From Solwaraspora sp. WMMA2056 (lineage in GTDB: Bacteria; Actinomycetota; Actinomycetes; Mycobacteriales; Micromonosporaceae), in NCBI RefSeq assembly GCF_030345095.1, contig NZ_CP128360.1, positions 6,696,001 to 6,760,000 of the forward strand: a stretch of 64,000 nt of DNA, in the 5' to 3' direction. The notes beneath the pieces were generated by a model, which searched no databases, had not been told where the DNA came from, and saw only the letters and a program-made list of their open reading frames with translations. This document shows positions 8,254 through 16,476 of the stretch, in pieces; the first letter of the stretch is position 1, and every line of letters starts with the position of its first letter. Made by a program: the position numbers and the translations under genes.

Positions 8254-8265
8254 GTCTGCACTTGC
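8250..8265. promoter_or_regulatory. Palindrome at ArsR start, probable operator
   Basis: GCAAGT-CTGC-ACTTGC is a perfect 6+4+6 inverted repeat at the 5' end of the ArsR gene. Its size and position fit an ArsR-family operator for self-repression of the ArsR-VOC pair. Confidence 0.55.
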
Positions 8266-8316
8266 ATATCAAGTCCCGCCTTCGGAAGACCGGAAAGCGG
8301 TGGCCGTGAAACGCGT

Positions 8317-8372
8317 CGAGGTGAGGCCGATCCACGTCACATCGTTGCGTGACCTGGATCAGCCTCACCTCG
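8317..8372. terminator. 24-bp hairpin downstream of surface-protein gene
   Basis: The arms at 8317-8340 and 8349-8372 pair over 24 bp with two mismatches around an 8-nt loop. It lies 17 bases beyond the stop of the minus-strand surface-protein gene, so a terminator role is likely although there is no long U-tract. The outer arm CGAGGTGAGGC(C/T)GA is nearly the same as the arm of the palindrome at 32-90. Confidence 0.65.
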
Positions 8373-8388
8373 TGGCTGGTGACAGCCG

Positions 8389-11373
8389 TCAGATCGCGGT
8401 GAAGGTGATCGTGGCGACGTAGGTGCCGGCGGCGACGTCGGTCGGTGCCTCGATACGCAGGCCGGCGCCGAGCTCACTGGTGCCCCGGGCACCGGCGGCA
8501 CCGATCGCGAGCGGGCTGCTGTCCAGCAGGCCCCGGCCGGCGTCGAAGGCCGGAGCGATGCTCGCCCCCGCCGTCACGGCACCCGCGCCGGGCTGCGACA
8601 CCACGCGCGGAGTCCAGCCGAGGAACCGACCGGACAGCGTCTGCGTACCGGCGACGAAGTCGCTGACCTGGCCGGACGCGGTCCAACCCGGTGCCGATGC
8701 CCGAGCGTCGGTGACCCGTACCGGCCGCAGTTCACCGGTCGAGACCCAGCGGTCGGCCTCGGCGCTGAGCGCGAAGTCGCTCATCAGCACCTGGTCGTTG
8801 GCGTCGACGCTGATCACCAGGGTGCCGTCGGGCACCGCGGCGATGATCTCCTGACTGGTCGCGCCGACCCCGCCGCCGTGATCGTCCACGGCGAGGGTGA
8901 CCGGTTCCGACGGCCCGTACGCGGTCTGCCCGGTGGGTGTCACCACCGCGACGCTGAGCTCGCGACTGTGGTGCCCGGCGGTGACGGTGAACGAGTACTC
9001 GCGACCGGTCGCCCCCGCGATCGGGGTGGCCTCGGCCGCGTCCGGTGCCTTCTCGAACCACTGGTAGCCGGTCAGCACGGTGTCGGCGGACACGTCGGCG
9101 GTGAAGGTCGCGACGTCGCCGACGGCCAACGACGTCTCGCCGGTGACGGTCACCTGCTGGCGCGGCGCCGCGCCGTGGTCGTCGACGTGGATCGTCACCG
9201 GCTCGGCGACCATCGGCTCGGTGCCCTCGACACCGAAGGTCAGGGTGGCCCGGACCTCGACGCCGTCGAGCGCCTGCTCGGCGACGACGGAGTGCGCCAG
9301 ACCGGACGCGCCGGGCAGGGTCGTCCACTCGTCGCTGCCGGGCCACCGCCACTGCCAGTCGACCGTGTCACCGTCGGCCAGCGCCGGGTCGGCGAGCAGC
9401 TGAAGGTTGATCGGGCTGCCCTGGTGGTAGTGGTCGCTGAGTCCGTTGAAGAAGAACAGCTGCGTCGACGGGTCCGCGTCGGACACGACGATCTTCGTGC
9501 CCGTCTGCCCGGCGTACACCTCGGTCGAGCCGTAGTCCCAGACCGCGGCGAGGGTCAGCTGGTTGTTGTCGAGGTCGAGGGTGACCGGCAGCTCGATGGA
9601 CAGTGCCGTGGCGTCGGCCCCCTCCTGCAGGGTCGTGCCCTGGTACGTGGTGAGGTCCAGCAGGACCCAACGGTAGAGCAGGCCCTCCTTGGCCGGGTAG
9701 ACCGTGCCGGTGGCCCGCAGCGTCTGACCCACCCGGTAGACCCCCTGGATGCCTTCGACCAGCACCTCCCGGGCGCGGATGTCGACCGGCACCGGCGCGG
9801 ACTGGGCGACGACGAGGTCGTCGCGGATCACCTGCAACGCCCACTCGCCACTGGTGTTGGCGTAGGTCGGCTGGACCTGGTACGTGGTGGCGTCGACCTG
9901 GCTCACTCCGGCGCGCGGCGACCACGGGGAGCCGAACCGCTCGACGAACCGCAGGCTCTCGCCAGCGGCGAGTTCCCGGCCGCTCACCCGGAGCAGGACG
10001 TCGTCGCCGAGGTACAGCGGGCCGGTCGCGACGAAGCCGAAGGACAGTGGCTCCACCGACGGCTGGACCCGGATCGGCACCCAACCGGTCGTGGACAGCG
10101 TCGTGCTGCCGGCGCGTAGCCGTACCCGCACCTCGTACCCGTCGTAGGCGACGTCGACGCGCTGCTCGACGATGCCCTGCGCGGCCTGCCCGCCGGTGCC
10201 GGAGAACGCGTACCCACTGTTCGTCGCGCCGACCGGCCGGATCGCCCACTGGAAGCTCTGACCTTCGGCCAGGGTGGCCCCGACCACCCGGGCCTGGAGC
10301 AGGTCACCGGGCTGGTACGACTCGGCGATGCCGGCGATGCCGAACTCCACGCCGGAGTCGTCGGTGACGGTGACCGCCACCGACGCCGAGGTGGAACCCC
10401 CGGCGAGGTTGCCGACCGCCGGAACGAAGGACGCGGTGAGCGGGTGCGCCCCGGCCGCCAGATCCGGTACGACGAGCTCGGCCGATCCGCCGTCGACCGG
10501 CGCGTGGCCGAGCACGGTGCCGCCGTCGCGGAACTCCACGTACCCGTCGGTTTCCGCTGGGGTCACCGTCCCGGTCAGGGTGACCGGCTCGCCGACGGTC
10601 AGCGCGGTCGCCGACGCCGTCAGCGCGGTGGAGGTGGCCACGACCTCCGGCAGGTCACCGACCACGAACGTGTACGTGGCGGTGGCGGCCATCGGGGTGG
10701 CACCGGCGGTGGCCGTGGCGGTCACGGTGAGCCGGTAGGTGCCGGCGGCGGTGAACGCCCAGTTGGCGTGCATGTGGGTACGGCCGACGCTGAAGGTCTT
10801 GTGATCCTCGTCGGAGGACCACAGGCGGGTCGGGGTGCCGAACGACCCGGTACGGAAGAGCTCGATGTCGCCGGGTCCGTCGAACCCGCTCAGCGTGAAG
10901 GCCGTCTGATCGCCGGCGACCGCGCCGGCGGGCACCGACTCGGTCGAGAAGCCGGGCCAGAGCTGTGTGCCGCCCGGGTTCGATTCCGGCGCGATCCAGA
11001 CCTGCTCGCCGGCGGCGGCGATGAACTCGTAGCCGGCGGGGACAGGGCTGGCCGCGTCGTCGTCGATGTGGAACCAGACGTCGTCGGCGGCGAACCGGGT
11101 GCCGGTGCCTTCGGCGACGTCCGCCTTGGTGCCGAGGGCGAGGACGCCGTCGTCCAGGAAGGTCGAAATCGCGTCGGTGTGGATGTCCTGCAGGACGCGG
11201 TACTGCTGCGGCGCGGGTGCCGGGCCGGGTGCGGCGGCGGCCTGCGTGGTGGGGAGCAGCAACGCGCCGGCCGATACGGCGGCGACGACGGCGACGGCCC
11301 CGGCGGCCAGTCGTACCGCTGGGCGCTGAAGTCGCCCAGCCTGTCGATGTATGAGCGAGCGTCTCGGTTTCAT
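8389..11373 (-). CDS. Secreted choice-of-anchor M / Ig-like surface protein
   Basis: This 994-aa exported protein starts with a basic n-region, a hydrophobic core and an alanine-rich cleavage area (to about residue 46). Residues about 50-215 match the actinobacterial surface-anchored repeat domain (choice-of-anchor M): VLQDIHTDAIS, DDVWFHID, QLWPGFSTE and SVGRTHMHANWAFTAAGTY. An Ig-like repeat follows (VEFRDGGTVLGHAPVDGGSAEL), then several more beta-sandwich modules, ending in a beta-strand-rich tail with no LPxTG motif. Such proteins often accompany metal-uptake ABC transporters, none of which is seen here. ATG 11373 has GAAGGGA 7 bases upstream, and a Zur-like box lies about 35 bases before it. 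Confidence 0.82.
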   Translation of the reverse strand: MKPRRSLIHRQAGRLQRPAVRLAAGAVAVVAAVSAGALLLPTTQAAAAPGPAPAPQQYRVLQDIHTDAISTFLDDGVLALGTKADVAEGTGTRFAADDVWFHIDDDAASPVPAGYEFIAAAGEQVWIAPESNPGGTQLWPGFSTESVPAGAVAGDQTAFTLSGFDGPGDIELFRTGSFGTPTRLWSSDEDHKTFSVGRTHMHANWAFTAAGTYRLTVTATATAGATPMAATATYTFVVGDLPEVVATSTALTASATALTVGEPVTLTGTVTPAETDGYVEFRDGGTVLGHAPVDGGSAELVVPDLAAGAHPLTASFVPAVGNLAGGSTSASVAVTVTDDSGVEFGIAGIAESYQPGDLLQARVVGATLAEGQSFQWAIRPVGATNSGYAFSGTGGQAAQGIVEQRVDVAYDGYEVRVRLRAGSTTLSTTGWVPIRVQPSVEPLSFGFVATGPLYLGDDVLLRVSGRELAAGESLRFVERFGSPWSPRAGVSQVDATTYQVQPTYANTSGEWALQVIRDDLVVAQSAPVPVDIRAREVLVEGIQGVYRVGQTLRATGTVYPAKEGLLYRWVLLDLTTYQGTTLQEGADATALSIELPVTLDLDNNQLTLAAVWDYGSTEVYAGQTGTKIVVSDADPSTQLFFFNGLSDHYHQGSPINLQLLADPALADGDTVDWQWRWPGSDEWTTLPGASGLAHSVVAEQALDGVEVRATLTFGVEGTEPMVAEPVTIHVDDHGAAPRQQVTVTGETSLAVGDVATFTADVSADTVLTGYQWFEKAPDAAEATPIAGATGREYSFTVTAGHHSRELSVAVVTPTGQTAYGPSEPVTLAVDDHGGGVGATSQEIIAAVPDGTLVISVDANDQVLMSDFALSAEADRWVSTGELRPVRVTDARASAPGWTASGQVSDFVAGTQTLSGRFLGWTPRVVSQPGAGAVTAGASIAPAFDAGRGLLDSSPLAIGAAGARGTSELGAGLRIEAPTDVAAGTYVATITFTAI

Positions 11374-11405
11374 GATCAATCCCTTCTCCGAGCGCAGCCT
11401 ATAGC

Positions 11406-11426
11406 TAACGAAAATCGTTCTCAATA
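11406..11426 (-). promoter_or_regulatory. Zur/Fur-like operator
   Basis: On the minus strand this reads TATTGAGAACGATTTTCGTTA. Fifteen bases, TGAGAACGATTTTCG, match the actinomycete Zur-type pattern TGAAAATGATTTTCA at 12 positions (my comparison from memory of the consensus). It lies about 35 bases upstream of the surface-protein start, within an unusually AT-rich patch. Confidence 0.55.
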
Positions 11427-11485
11427 GCCACTACTGTGCTGCTCAGCTCAGGGATCGGGACGCGATGACGCGCAGCAGACGCGCT

Positions 11486-11543
11486 GGGCCGTCAGGTGTC
11501 CGGGCCGTCAGATGTCCGGGCCGTCAGATGTCCGGGCCGTCGT
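11486..11543. repeat. 16-bp tandem repeat, about 3.6 copies
   Basis: The unit GGGCCGTCAGATGTCC occurs at 11486-11501 (one mismatch), 11502-11517 and 11518-11533, then a partial copy. The last copies overlap the 3' end and stop codon of the minus-strand gene ending at 11524, so slippage there could alter its C-terminus. Confidence 0.85.
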
Positions 11544-12168
11544 CGGTGGCGGTGTCTGCCGTCGACAACGCGGCGGCGAGCGTGGTCGCGGCGGTCAGGT
11601 GCGCCCCCAGCTCCGGCAACCGTGGCCAGCCGTCGACCACGACCTGCAGTGCCCGTCCCTCGATCCGGACCGGGCGGTCGGAGCAGCTACCCAGGTCGCG
11701 TAGCCGATGCAGGGCCGCCCGCACCGGCCCGGTCAGCGCTCGCCCGACGGCGTCCGGTGCGCCGTGCGGTACGACGGTCAACGACCGCCGGAGCTGGATC
11801 TCCACCCCCGGCAGTTGCCCATCGACTCGGACGAGCAGCGCGACGTACCGCAACGACACGTCGTTGTCCTCGAAGCTGCACCAGAGCAGCGCCACCTGCC
11901 GTCCCGCGTGCGTACCGACCAGGGCACAGCGGCGTTTCTCGTCCGGGATGACCGTGCCGAGCCCGCGCCAGGTCAGCTCCGCCGGCGGGTCGGACTCGAC
12001 CCAGCCACGGTGCCCGGCCTCGCGCAGCAGGTCGGCGCGCAGTGCGCCGATCTCCAACTCCTCGGCCCGCCGCTGGGCGGCCGTGCCGAGCCAGATGAGC
12101 ACCCCGACCACCGCGCCACCGACGACGGCCAGGGCCAGCACCGACCAGAACGCCGCACCGCTGGACAT
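11524..12168 (-). CDS. Membrane-anchored protein of unknown function
   Basis: The 214-aa product has one N-terminal membrane segment (FWSVLALAVVGGAVVGVLIWLG) followed by a soluble domain rich in charged residues. I do not recognise the family. ATG 12168 is chosen because GGTGGA lies just upstream and the long extension before it is only a shadow of the neighbouring protease gene. It is the last gene of a four-gene minus-strand operon and sits 34 bases after the M48 protease. The 3' end runs into a 16-bp tandem repeat. Confidence 0.7.
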   Translation of the reverse strand: MSSGAAFWSVLALAVVGGAVVGVLIWLGTAAQRRAEELEIGALRADLLREAGHRGWVESDPPAELTWRGLGTVIPDEKRRCALVGTHAGRQVALLWCSFEDNDVSLRYVALLVRVDGQLPGVEIQLRRSLTVVPHGAPDAVGRALTGPVRAALHRLRDLGSCSDRPVRIEGRALQVVVDGWPRLPELGAHLTAATTLAAALSTADTATDDGPDI

Positions 12169-12202
12169 GGTTCCACCATAGATACAGCCGTCGAACGCGA
12201 AG

Positions 12203-13471
12203 TCACAGTTCGTGGTGGTCGGCCAACCGTCGGCGGATACCTTCGACGTACGGTGCGATCTCGGCATCGATCCGCGCGGCGTCGGCTTCGCTGACCACGA
12301 CGCTGGGCTCCTGCGGCGGACGACCGGAGAGCACCTGGTGCCGACGCCCCGGCGCGGAGTGGCTGGCCAGCAGCGCGGCATCGGAGCGGATACTCAATTG
12401 CCGCAGCAGCGGCAACCGCTCCTCGTGGCGCTCCCGGGCCCGCATGATATCCGTACGCCACTGACGCAGCGCGCCACCGACGTTGCCGGTCGGGGCCAGG
12501 TACGGCACGAGCAGGGGAAGTTGGGCCAGGACGTCCAGCAGCGCCAGGGCTCCGGTCGTACCGGCGGCTCGCGCCGCGATCAGATCGGCCCGCAACTCCA
12601 CCCGACGCCGATCGTGCGCGTCGACGATGTTGAGTCCGAGGTGGACGATGAACAGCAGCCAGCAGAGCGCTCCGGCGACGAGCTGCCAGATCGTGTAGAA
12701 CAGCGCGTAGACGCCCTCCACGTCCCGGTCGTGGGCATCGCCGGCCGGTGGCTGCACGGCCACCGCCATGAGGCCGAAGGTGCTGGTCGCCGGCTGGGTG
12801 AGCAGGATACGCCGGGAGTCCTGGTGCAGCAGGTGGCCGAGTTCGTGGCCGAGCAGCGCCACCAGTTCCGGACCACGCAACGCGACCAGCAACGGCGTCC
12901 CGAGAGTCAGGATCCGGGTCCGGCGGAAACCGACCACGGCGACCGACGCGTTCCAGTCCTCGTCGAGCGCGACGATGTGCGGGCGGGGCGCTCCGCACCG
13001 ATCGGCGACCTCGTGGATCAGCGCGTGCAGTGCCGGCGCCTGGGCCGGGTCCAGCCGGTGTCGGCCGCGCAGCGTCCGTCGCACGCTGGACAGCCGGGGG
13101 CGCAGCCCGTAGCCGACGGCCACCAGCGCCACCCCGAGCAGGATCGCCGGGAAGAACCCGCTCGCGAACACCAGCCACAGGCCGACGGCCCACAGTGCGA
13201 CGGTGAGCAGCACGATGATCGCCGACACGGCGCAGAGGAACAGCTGACCGGCTCCGGGCCGGCTCACCGGATCCGCGACGGACCGTTCGGCGAGCCATCG
13301 GTCGGCGCGCAGGCCCGCCCGGCGGTCGATCCTGGTGACCGACCGGGCCAGCCAACCGCCGTCGACCGGCCCGATGTCGTCCAGGTTCCACTCGCACCGT
13401 TGACACCACGGTCGGAGACCATCGACCGTCACCAGGGCAATCTGGCACCGTGGGCACAGGGTCCCGTCCAC
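12203..13471 (-). CDS. M48-family zinc metalloprotease with zinc-ribbon
   Basis: It begins with a zinc-ribbon-like cysteine set (C6-x-x-C9 and C23-x-x-C26), then two membrane segments (about residues 78-103 and 105-122). The catalytic HELGH motif is at residues 209-213, as in M48 peptidases (HtpX/Ste24 type), and a later ELRAD element could supply the third zinc ligand. Further hydrophobic segments follow. Members degrade or process membrane proteins. GTG 13471 starts 3 bases before the stop of the DinB-like gene. The unusually long open frame upstream of it reads through other genes and is not coding. Confidence 0.85.
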   Translation of the reverse strand: MDGTLCPRCQIALVTVDGLRPWCQRCEWNLDDIGPVDGGWLARSVTRIDRRAGLRADRWLAERSVADPVSRPGAGQLFLCAVSAIIVLLTVALWAVGLWLVFASGFFPAILLGVALVAVGYGLRPRLSSVRRTLRGRHRLDPAQAPALHALIHEVADRCGAPRPHIVALDEDWNASVAVVGFRRTRILTLGTPLLVALRGPELVALLGHELGHLLHQDSRRILLTQPATSTFGLMAVAVQPPAGDAHDRDVEGVYALFYTIWQLVAGALCWLLFIVHLGLNIVDAHDRRRVELRADLIAARAAGTTGALALLDVLAQLPLLVPYLAPTGNVGGALRQWRTDIMRARERHEERLPLLRQLSIRSDAALLASHSAPGRRHQVLSGRPPQEPSVVVSEADAARIDAEIAPYVEGIRRRLADHHEL

Positions 13472-13473
13472 AG

Positions 13474-14073
13474 CTACCGCGACCGGCCCCACGCCTGCGC
13501 GTCCCGGCCCAGCAGGGCGAGCAGCTGGGTCTGGCGGTCCGGGTCCGCCCCGAGCTGCGGTGCCGGCGCGAAGTATCCCGGCGGCAGGGCGCCCGCCACC
13601 GGTTCGATGAACGCGTGGGCGGCTTCGACCAGCACCGGGTCGAGGGTGGCGTCGACGCCGATCGCCTGGGCCAGATCCCAGCTGTGCACCAGGTTGTCGT
13701 TGAAACACAGCCCGGCCAGCCGTCGGCCGCGCATGTCGCCGACCGGATGGTGGACGACGGCGTCGAGCACTCCGGGGCGGGCGAACGCCTCGACCGCGAC
13801 GTCGACCGAGTGGCGTACCGCCGCGAGTGGATCGCCGCCCAGCACGTCGAAGTCCGGCCGGGCGATGTCGAGCCGGCCGAGTTCGGCCAGCGGGATGCCG
13901 GCGAGCACCGGGACCACCGCGAGGTTGCCGCGGACCACGTGGTCCACCAGCGCCCGTACGTCCCATTCGGAGCACGGCGTCGGGGCGCTCCACTGGTCGT
14001 CGCCGACCTGGGCGACGAGGTCGCAGAAGTGCCGGCTGGCCTGTTCGTAGCGGACGACGAAATCGGTACGCAA
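13474..14073 (-). CDS. TIGR03086-type DinB/mycothiol-dependent metal-binding protein
   Basis: The 199-aa protein fits the four-helix DinB-like family that includes mycothiol-dependent maleylpyruvate isomerase. The N-terminal element WSAPTPCSEWDVRALVDHVV carries the conserved tryptophan, CSEW and HV; a second histidine-containing helix is NDNLVHSWDLAQAIG. Together these histidines can bind a divalent metal. Substrate is unknown. It lies 40 bases after the alpha/beta hydrolase gene and touches the M48 protease gene. Confidence 0.82.
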   Translation of the reverse strand: MRTDFVVRYEQASRHFCDLVAQVGDDQWSAPTPCSEWDVRALVDHVVRGNLAVVPVLAGIPLAELGRLDIARPDFDVLGGDPLAAVRHSVDVAVEAFARPGVLDAVVHHPVGDMRGRRLAGLCFNDNLVHSWDLAQAIGVDATLDPVLVEAAHAFIEPVAGALPPGYFAPAPQLGADPDRQTQLLALLGRDAQAWGRSR

Positions 14074-14112
14074 GAGGTCCCTCCGCGGCAGTCCCGGACC
14101 GGACTCCGCAGC

Positions 14113-15021
14113 CTACCCGCCGCCTGTTCCAGATCGTCCAGCCGCCTGGTGCGCCTCCTCGCCGGTCAGGAACCGCTGGACGGACCGGGTGTAGCCGATG
14201 GGGATGTGCCCGGTGTCGGGCAGCAGGACGACGGTCGCCTGCGGCAGCAGTCGGCGCACCCGGCGAGCGGTCTGCCGGGCATCCAGCAGCCGGTCCTTCG
14301 CTCCGGCGACGACCAGCAACGGCACGTCGAGACGGCGCAGTCGGTCGTCGCTGAAGATCGGCAGCCGGTCGCCTCGTCGCCGGTAGCTCCGCTGGATGAG
14401 CAGCAGGAAATCGGCCAGCTCCGCCGACTCGGGCAGCTGCCTGACATCGGACGCCGCCGGGGGCGGGCCGAGTACGAGTCGGACGGCCGCGCGCCGACCC
14501 CATTCGCCGAACGGTAGGAAGAAGAGCGACCCGATCACCGCACCGTTCTTCTGCCGGCCGATACCGCCGGGTACGAGCAACGCGAGCCGGGTGATCCGCT
14601 GCGGTCGGCGCAGCGCGTAGTCGAGCGCCAGCCAGCCGCCCAGCGAGGCACCGACGAACGCCGCCTGGCCGATGTCGAACGCGGCCAGCACGTCGTCGAG
14701 CCACTCGGCGTAGCAGCCGGAGGTGAGCGGCGGCCGTGCCGGTGCGCTGAGCCCAGGTTCACCGATCACGTCGACGGCGTACACCCGGTGGGTCTGCGCC
14801 CAGGTCTCGATGTCGCCGATCCACGCCGCCGAGTTGAAGCTGCCGCCGTGTAGCGCGACGACCGGCGGGGCGTCCCGGGGACCGCTGACGACGACGAACG
14901 TGTCGCCGTACCGGGTGGGGACTGTCGACTCGGTCGCCGGCACCGGCCAGCGCCGCAGAAGTGTCCGGTACCGCTGCTCGACGGCACGGCGGGCGTCCAC
15001 GGACCGGTAGATCGCGTTCAT
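14113..15021 (-). CDS. Alpha/beta-fold hydrolase
   Basis: A typical alpha/beta hydrolase of 302 aa. It has the oxyanion region VVALHGGSF, the nucleophile elbow GASLGG, an acid in AGAKDRLLD and the catalytic histidine in DTGHIP. ATG 15021 is preferred over a start 10 codons upstream because similar proteins begin with a short helix here. It is the first gene of the operon alpha/beta hydrolase, DinB-like protein, M48 protease, membrane protein. An AT-rich palindromic region lies just upstream, between it and the divergent gene at 15197. Confidence 0.85.
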   Translation of the reverse strand: MNAIYRSVDARRAVEQRYRTLLRRWPVPATESTVPTRYGDTFVVVSGPRDAPPVVALHGGSFNSAAWIGDIETWAQTHRVYAVDVIGEPGLSAPARPPLTSGCYAEWLDDVLAAFDIGQAAFVGASLGGWLALDYALRRPQRITRLALLVPGGIGRQKNGAVIGSLFFLPFGEWGRRAAVRLVLGPPPAASDVRQLPESAELADFLLLIQRSYRRRGDRLPIFSDDRLRRLDVPLLVVAGAKDRLLDARQTARRVRRLLPQATVVLLPDTGHIPIGYTRSVQRFLTGEEAHQAAGRSGTGGG

Positions 15022-15088
15022 CGCCGACCTCGCGGGTGTGGGTCGACGCAACTCAGGAGATCCATGCCGTCAAACTACCTTTCCACTC

Positions 15089-15118
15089 CCTATAATCCAA
15101 ATCTCTGATCATTATAGG
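15089..15118. promoter_or_regulatory. AT-rich palindrome between divergent genes
   Basis: CCTATAAT (15089-15096) and ATTATAGG (15111-15118) form a perfect 8-bp inverted repeat with a 14-nt spacer in a conspicuously AT-rich patch. It is placed to control the minus-strand hydrolase operon, the plus-strand gene, or both. TATAAT itself could be a -10 element. Confidence 0.5.
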
Positions 15119-15196
15119 TAATGATAGGGACAACGAGTGTGGCGGCAGCATCCCGCAGCGACGCATCGAGGTGCCGACGCGTGCCAGGATGTGGCG

Positions 15197-15682
15197 GTGT
15201 CGTACGCCCCTCACCCCGGCCACCCGCCGGTCCCCGGCCCGGTGTCCCTGCTGGTCGCCTACCCGCATCCGATCCCGTCGCCGCCGGGCTGCGCCGTGCT
15301 GGTGGTCTCGGTCAACCGGGGCCCGTACCTGGTGCCCGCGACGGCCGCCGGCCGGTTCAAGATCGACGGCCGCGACGTCCCGATCCCGCACGAGGGCACC
15401 TGGCACGTGGCGGTGCCCGCCGGGCAGCACGACGTCCGGTACACCGATTTCATGGGCCTGCCGGTGATCACCACGACGGTCGTCGCGCACCCCGGCGCGG
15501 CGCATCCACTGTCGTTCCGGTTCGGCGGCTGGCGCAACCGGGTGCACGACGGGTACGGCACCGACGTGACGAGGTTCGGCATGTGGTCGAACTATCTGAT
15601 CGCGCTGGTCACGCTGGTCGTCGTCGGGGTGCTGTGCTGCGGCGGGTTCGGGCTCGTCGCCGCGCTGTCCGGGTCGTCCTGA
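15197..15682 (+). CDS. Protein of unknown function with C-terminal membrane anchor
   Basis: The 161-aa protein has a proline-rich N-terminus, a compact beta-rich region (CAVLVVSVNRGPYLVP, GTWHVAVPAGQHDVRY) and one C-terminal membrane segment (LIALVTLVVVGVLCCGGFG). This looks like a tail-anchored protein with the globular part in the cytoplasm. The first domain resembles short PEGA-like sandwiches, but I cannot assign it. GTG 15197 is chosen because AGGA lies 7 bases upstream. Confidence 0.6.
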   Translation: MSYAPHPGHPPVPGPVSLLVAYPHPIPSPPGCAVLVVSVNRGPYLVPATAAGRFKIDGRDVPIPHEGTWHVAVPAGQHDVRYTDFMGLPVITTTVVAHPGAAHPLSFRFGGWRNRVHDGYGTDVTRFGMWSNYLIALVTLVVVGVLCCGGFGLVAALSGSS

Positions 15683-15800
15683 CCGCCGACGCGAGCAAGC
15701 CCGCGTCGGACAGATCGGACAGCTACGGGAACCGGCTCCGCTGCGTACGCGTCCAATCGCTGTACAGATTCCGATGCCCCTCGCCAAGGAGGAGGTGGCC

Positions 15801-16370
15801 ATGCAGGAGCATCGCAGGTACGCCGTACGGTTCGCGCTCGTCTCGCTCGTCCTGGCGCTCGCCACCGCCGGTTGCGCGGGCACCGGCACCGGCAACCCGC
15901 AACCGGCACCGGAGGAGGGTACGACGATGGAGCCAGCACCGGAGGCCAGTGCCGACGCCCTCGGCTGCGGGCAGCCGTTGCGCATCCCGGACGACGCGGC
16001 ACTGACCGTCGACGGGCAGTTCCCCTCGACCGTGTCCGGCACCGACCGGGACGTCACCGGCACCGTCGAGGTCACCAGCCACCGCGCCGTCCGGGGCGTG
16101 GTGAGCCCGCGGGCCGAGGTGTTCCTGGTCCAGCAGGGCCGGATCGCGGCGGTCCCGGTGGCCCAGGACCTGATGGGCGTTCAGTGGGATCTCGCCGCCG
16201 GCGACGTCGAACAGCTGCCCGGCGACGTACCGCTGGTCTCGTGCGAGCCGGCCGGCGGGCCGGTACCGGCCGGCGACTACGAGCTGTACGCGCGGGTGGC
16301 GATCGCGCCGGACGACGGCACCGAACGGCTGGTGTCCTACGGCGGCCCGTGGCCGCTGCAGGTCACCTGA
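15801..16370 (+). CDS. Secreted lipoprotein of unknown function
   Basis: The start has positive residues, a hydrophobic core and a lipobox LATAGC, so the mature protein is likely lipid-anchored at a cysteine near residue 24. A short spacer precedes a beta-rich domain with two further cysteines (GCGQ and VSCEP). ATG 15801 is chosen because AAGGAGGAGG lies immediately upstream; the in-frame ATG at 15774 has no such site. No known function is recognised. Confidence 0.75.
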   Translation: MQEHRRYAVRFALVSLVLALATAGCAGTGTGNPQPAPEEGTTMEPAPEASADALGCGQPLRIPDDAALTVDGQFPSTVSGTDRDVTGTVEVTSHRAVRGVVSPRAEVFLVQQGRIAAVPVAQDLMGVQWDLAAGDVEQLPGDVPLVSCEPAGGPVPAGDYELYARVAIAPDDGTERLVSYGGPWPLQVT

Positions 16371-16397
16371 GGACGCGACCGAGGGCCGGACGAGGCT

Positions 16398-16431
16398 GGG
16401 CCGGGGACCGCTGGATGGTCCCCGGCCCTTT
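16398..16431. terminator. Bidirectional hairpin terminator
   Basis: GGGCCGGGGACC (16398-16409) pairs perfectly with GGTCCCCGGCCC (16417-16428) across a 7-nt loop, followed by TTT. It lies between the convergent lipoprotein (ends 16370) and serine protease (ends 16477). Confidence 0.85.
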
Positions 16432-16476
16432 CATCTGTCGACGTGAACGTCGGTGCCGTGTCGGTGTGGTTGTCGG

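Noticed and set aside
8878-10119. 413-codon plus-strand frame inside the surface-protein gene
   Set aside because: Antisense shadow with repetitive valine/arginine/glycine composition.
13472-14704. N-terminal extension of the M48 protease frame
   Set aside because: The extra 400 codons lie antisense-free but out of frame over the DinB-like and hydrolase genes and are arginine-rich; the zinc-ribbon start at 13471 is better.
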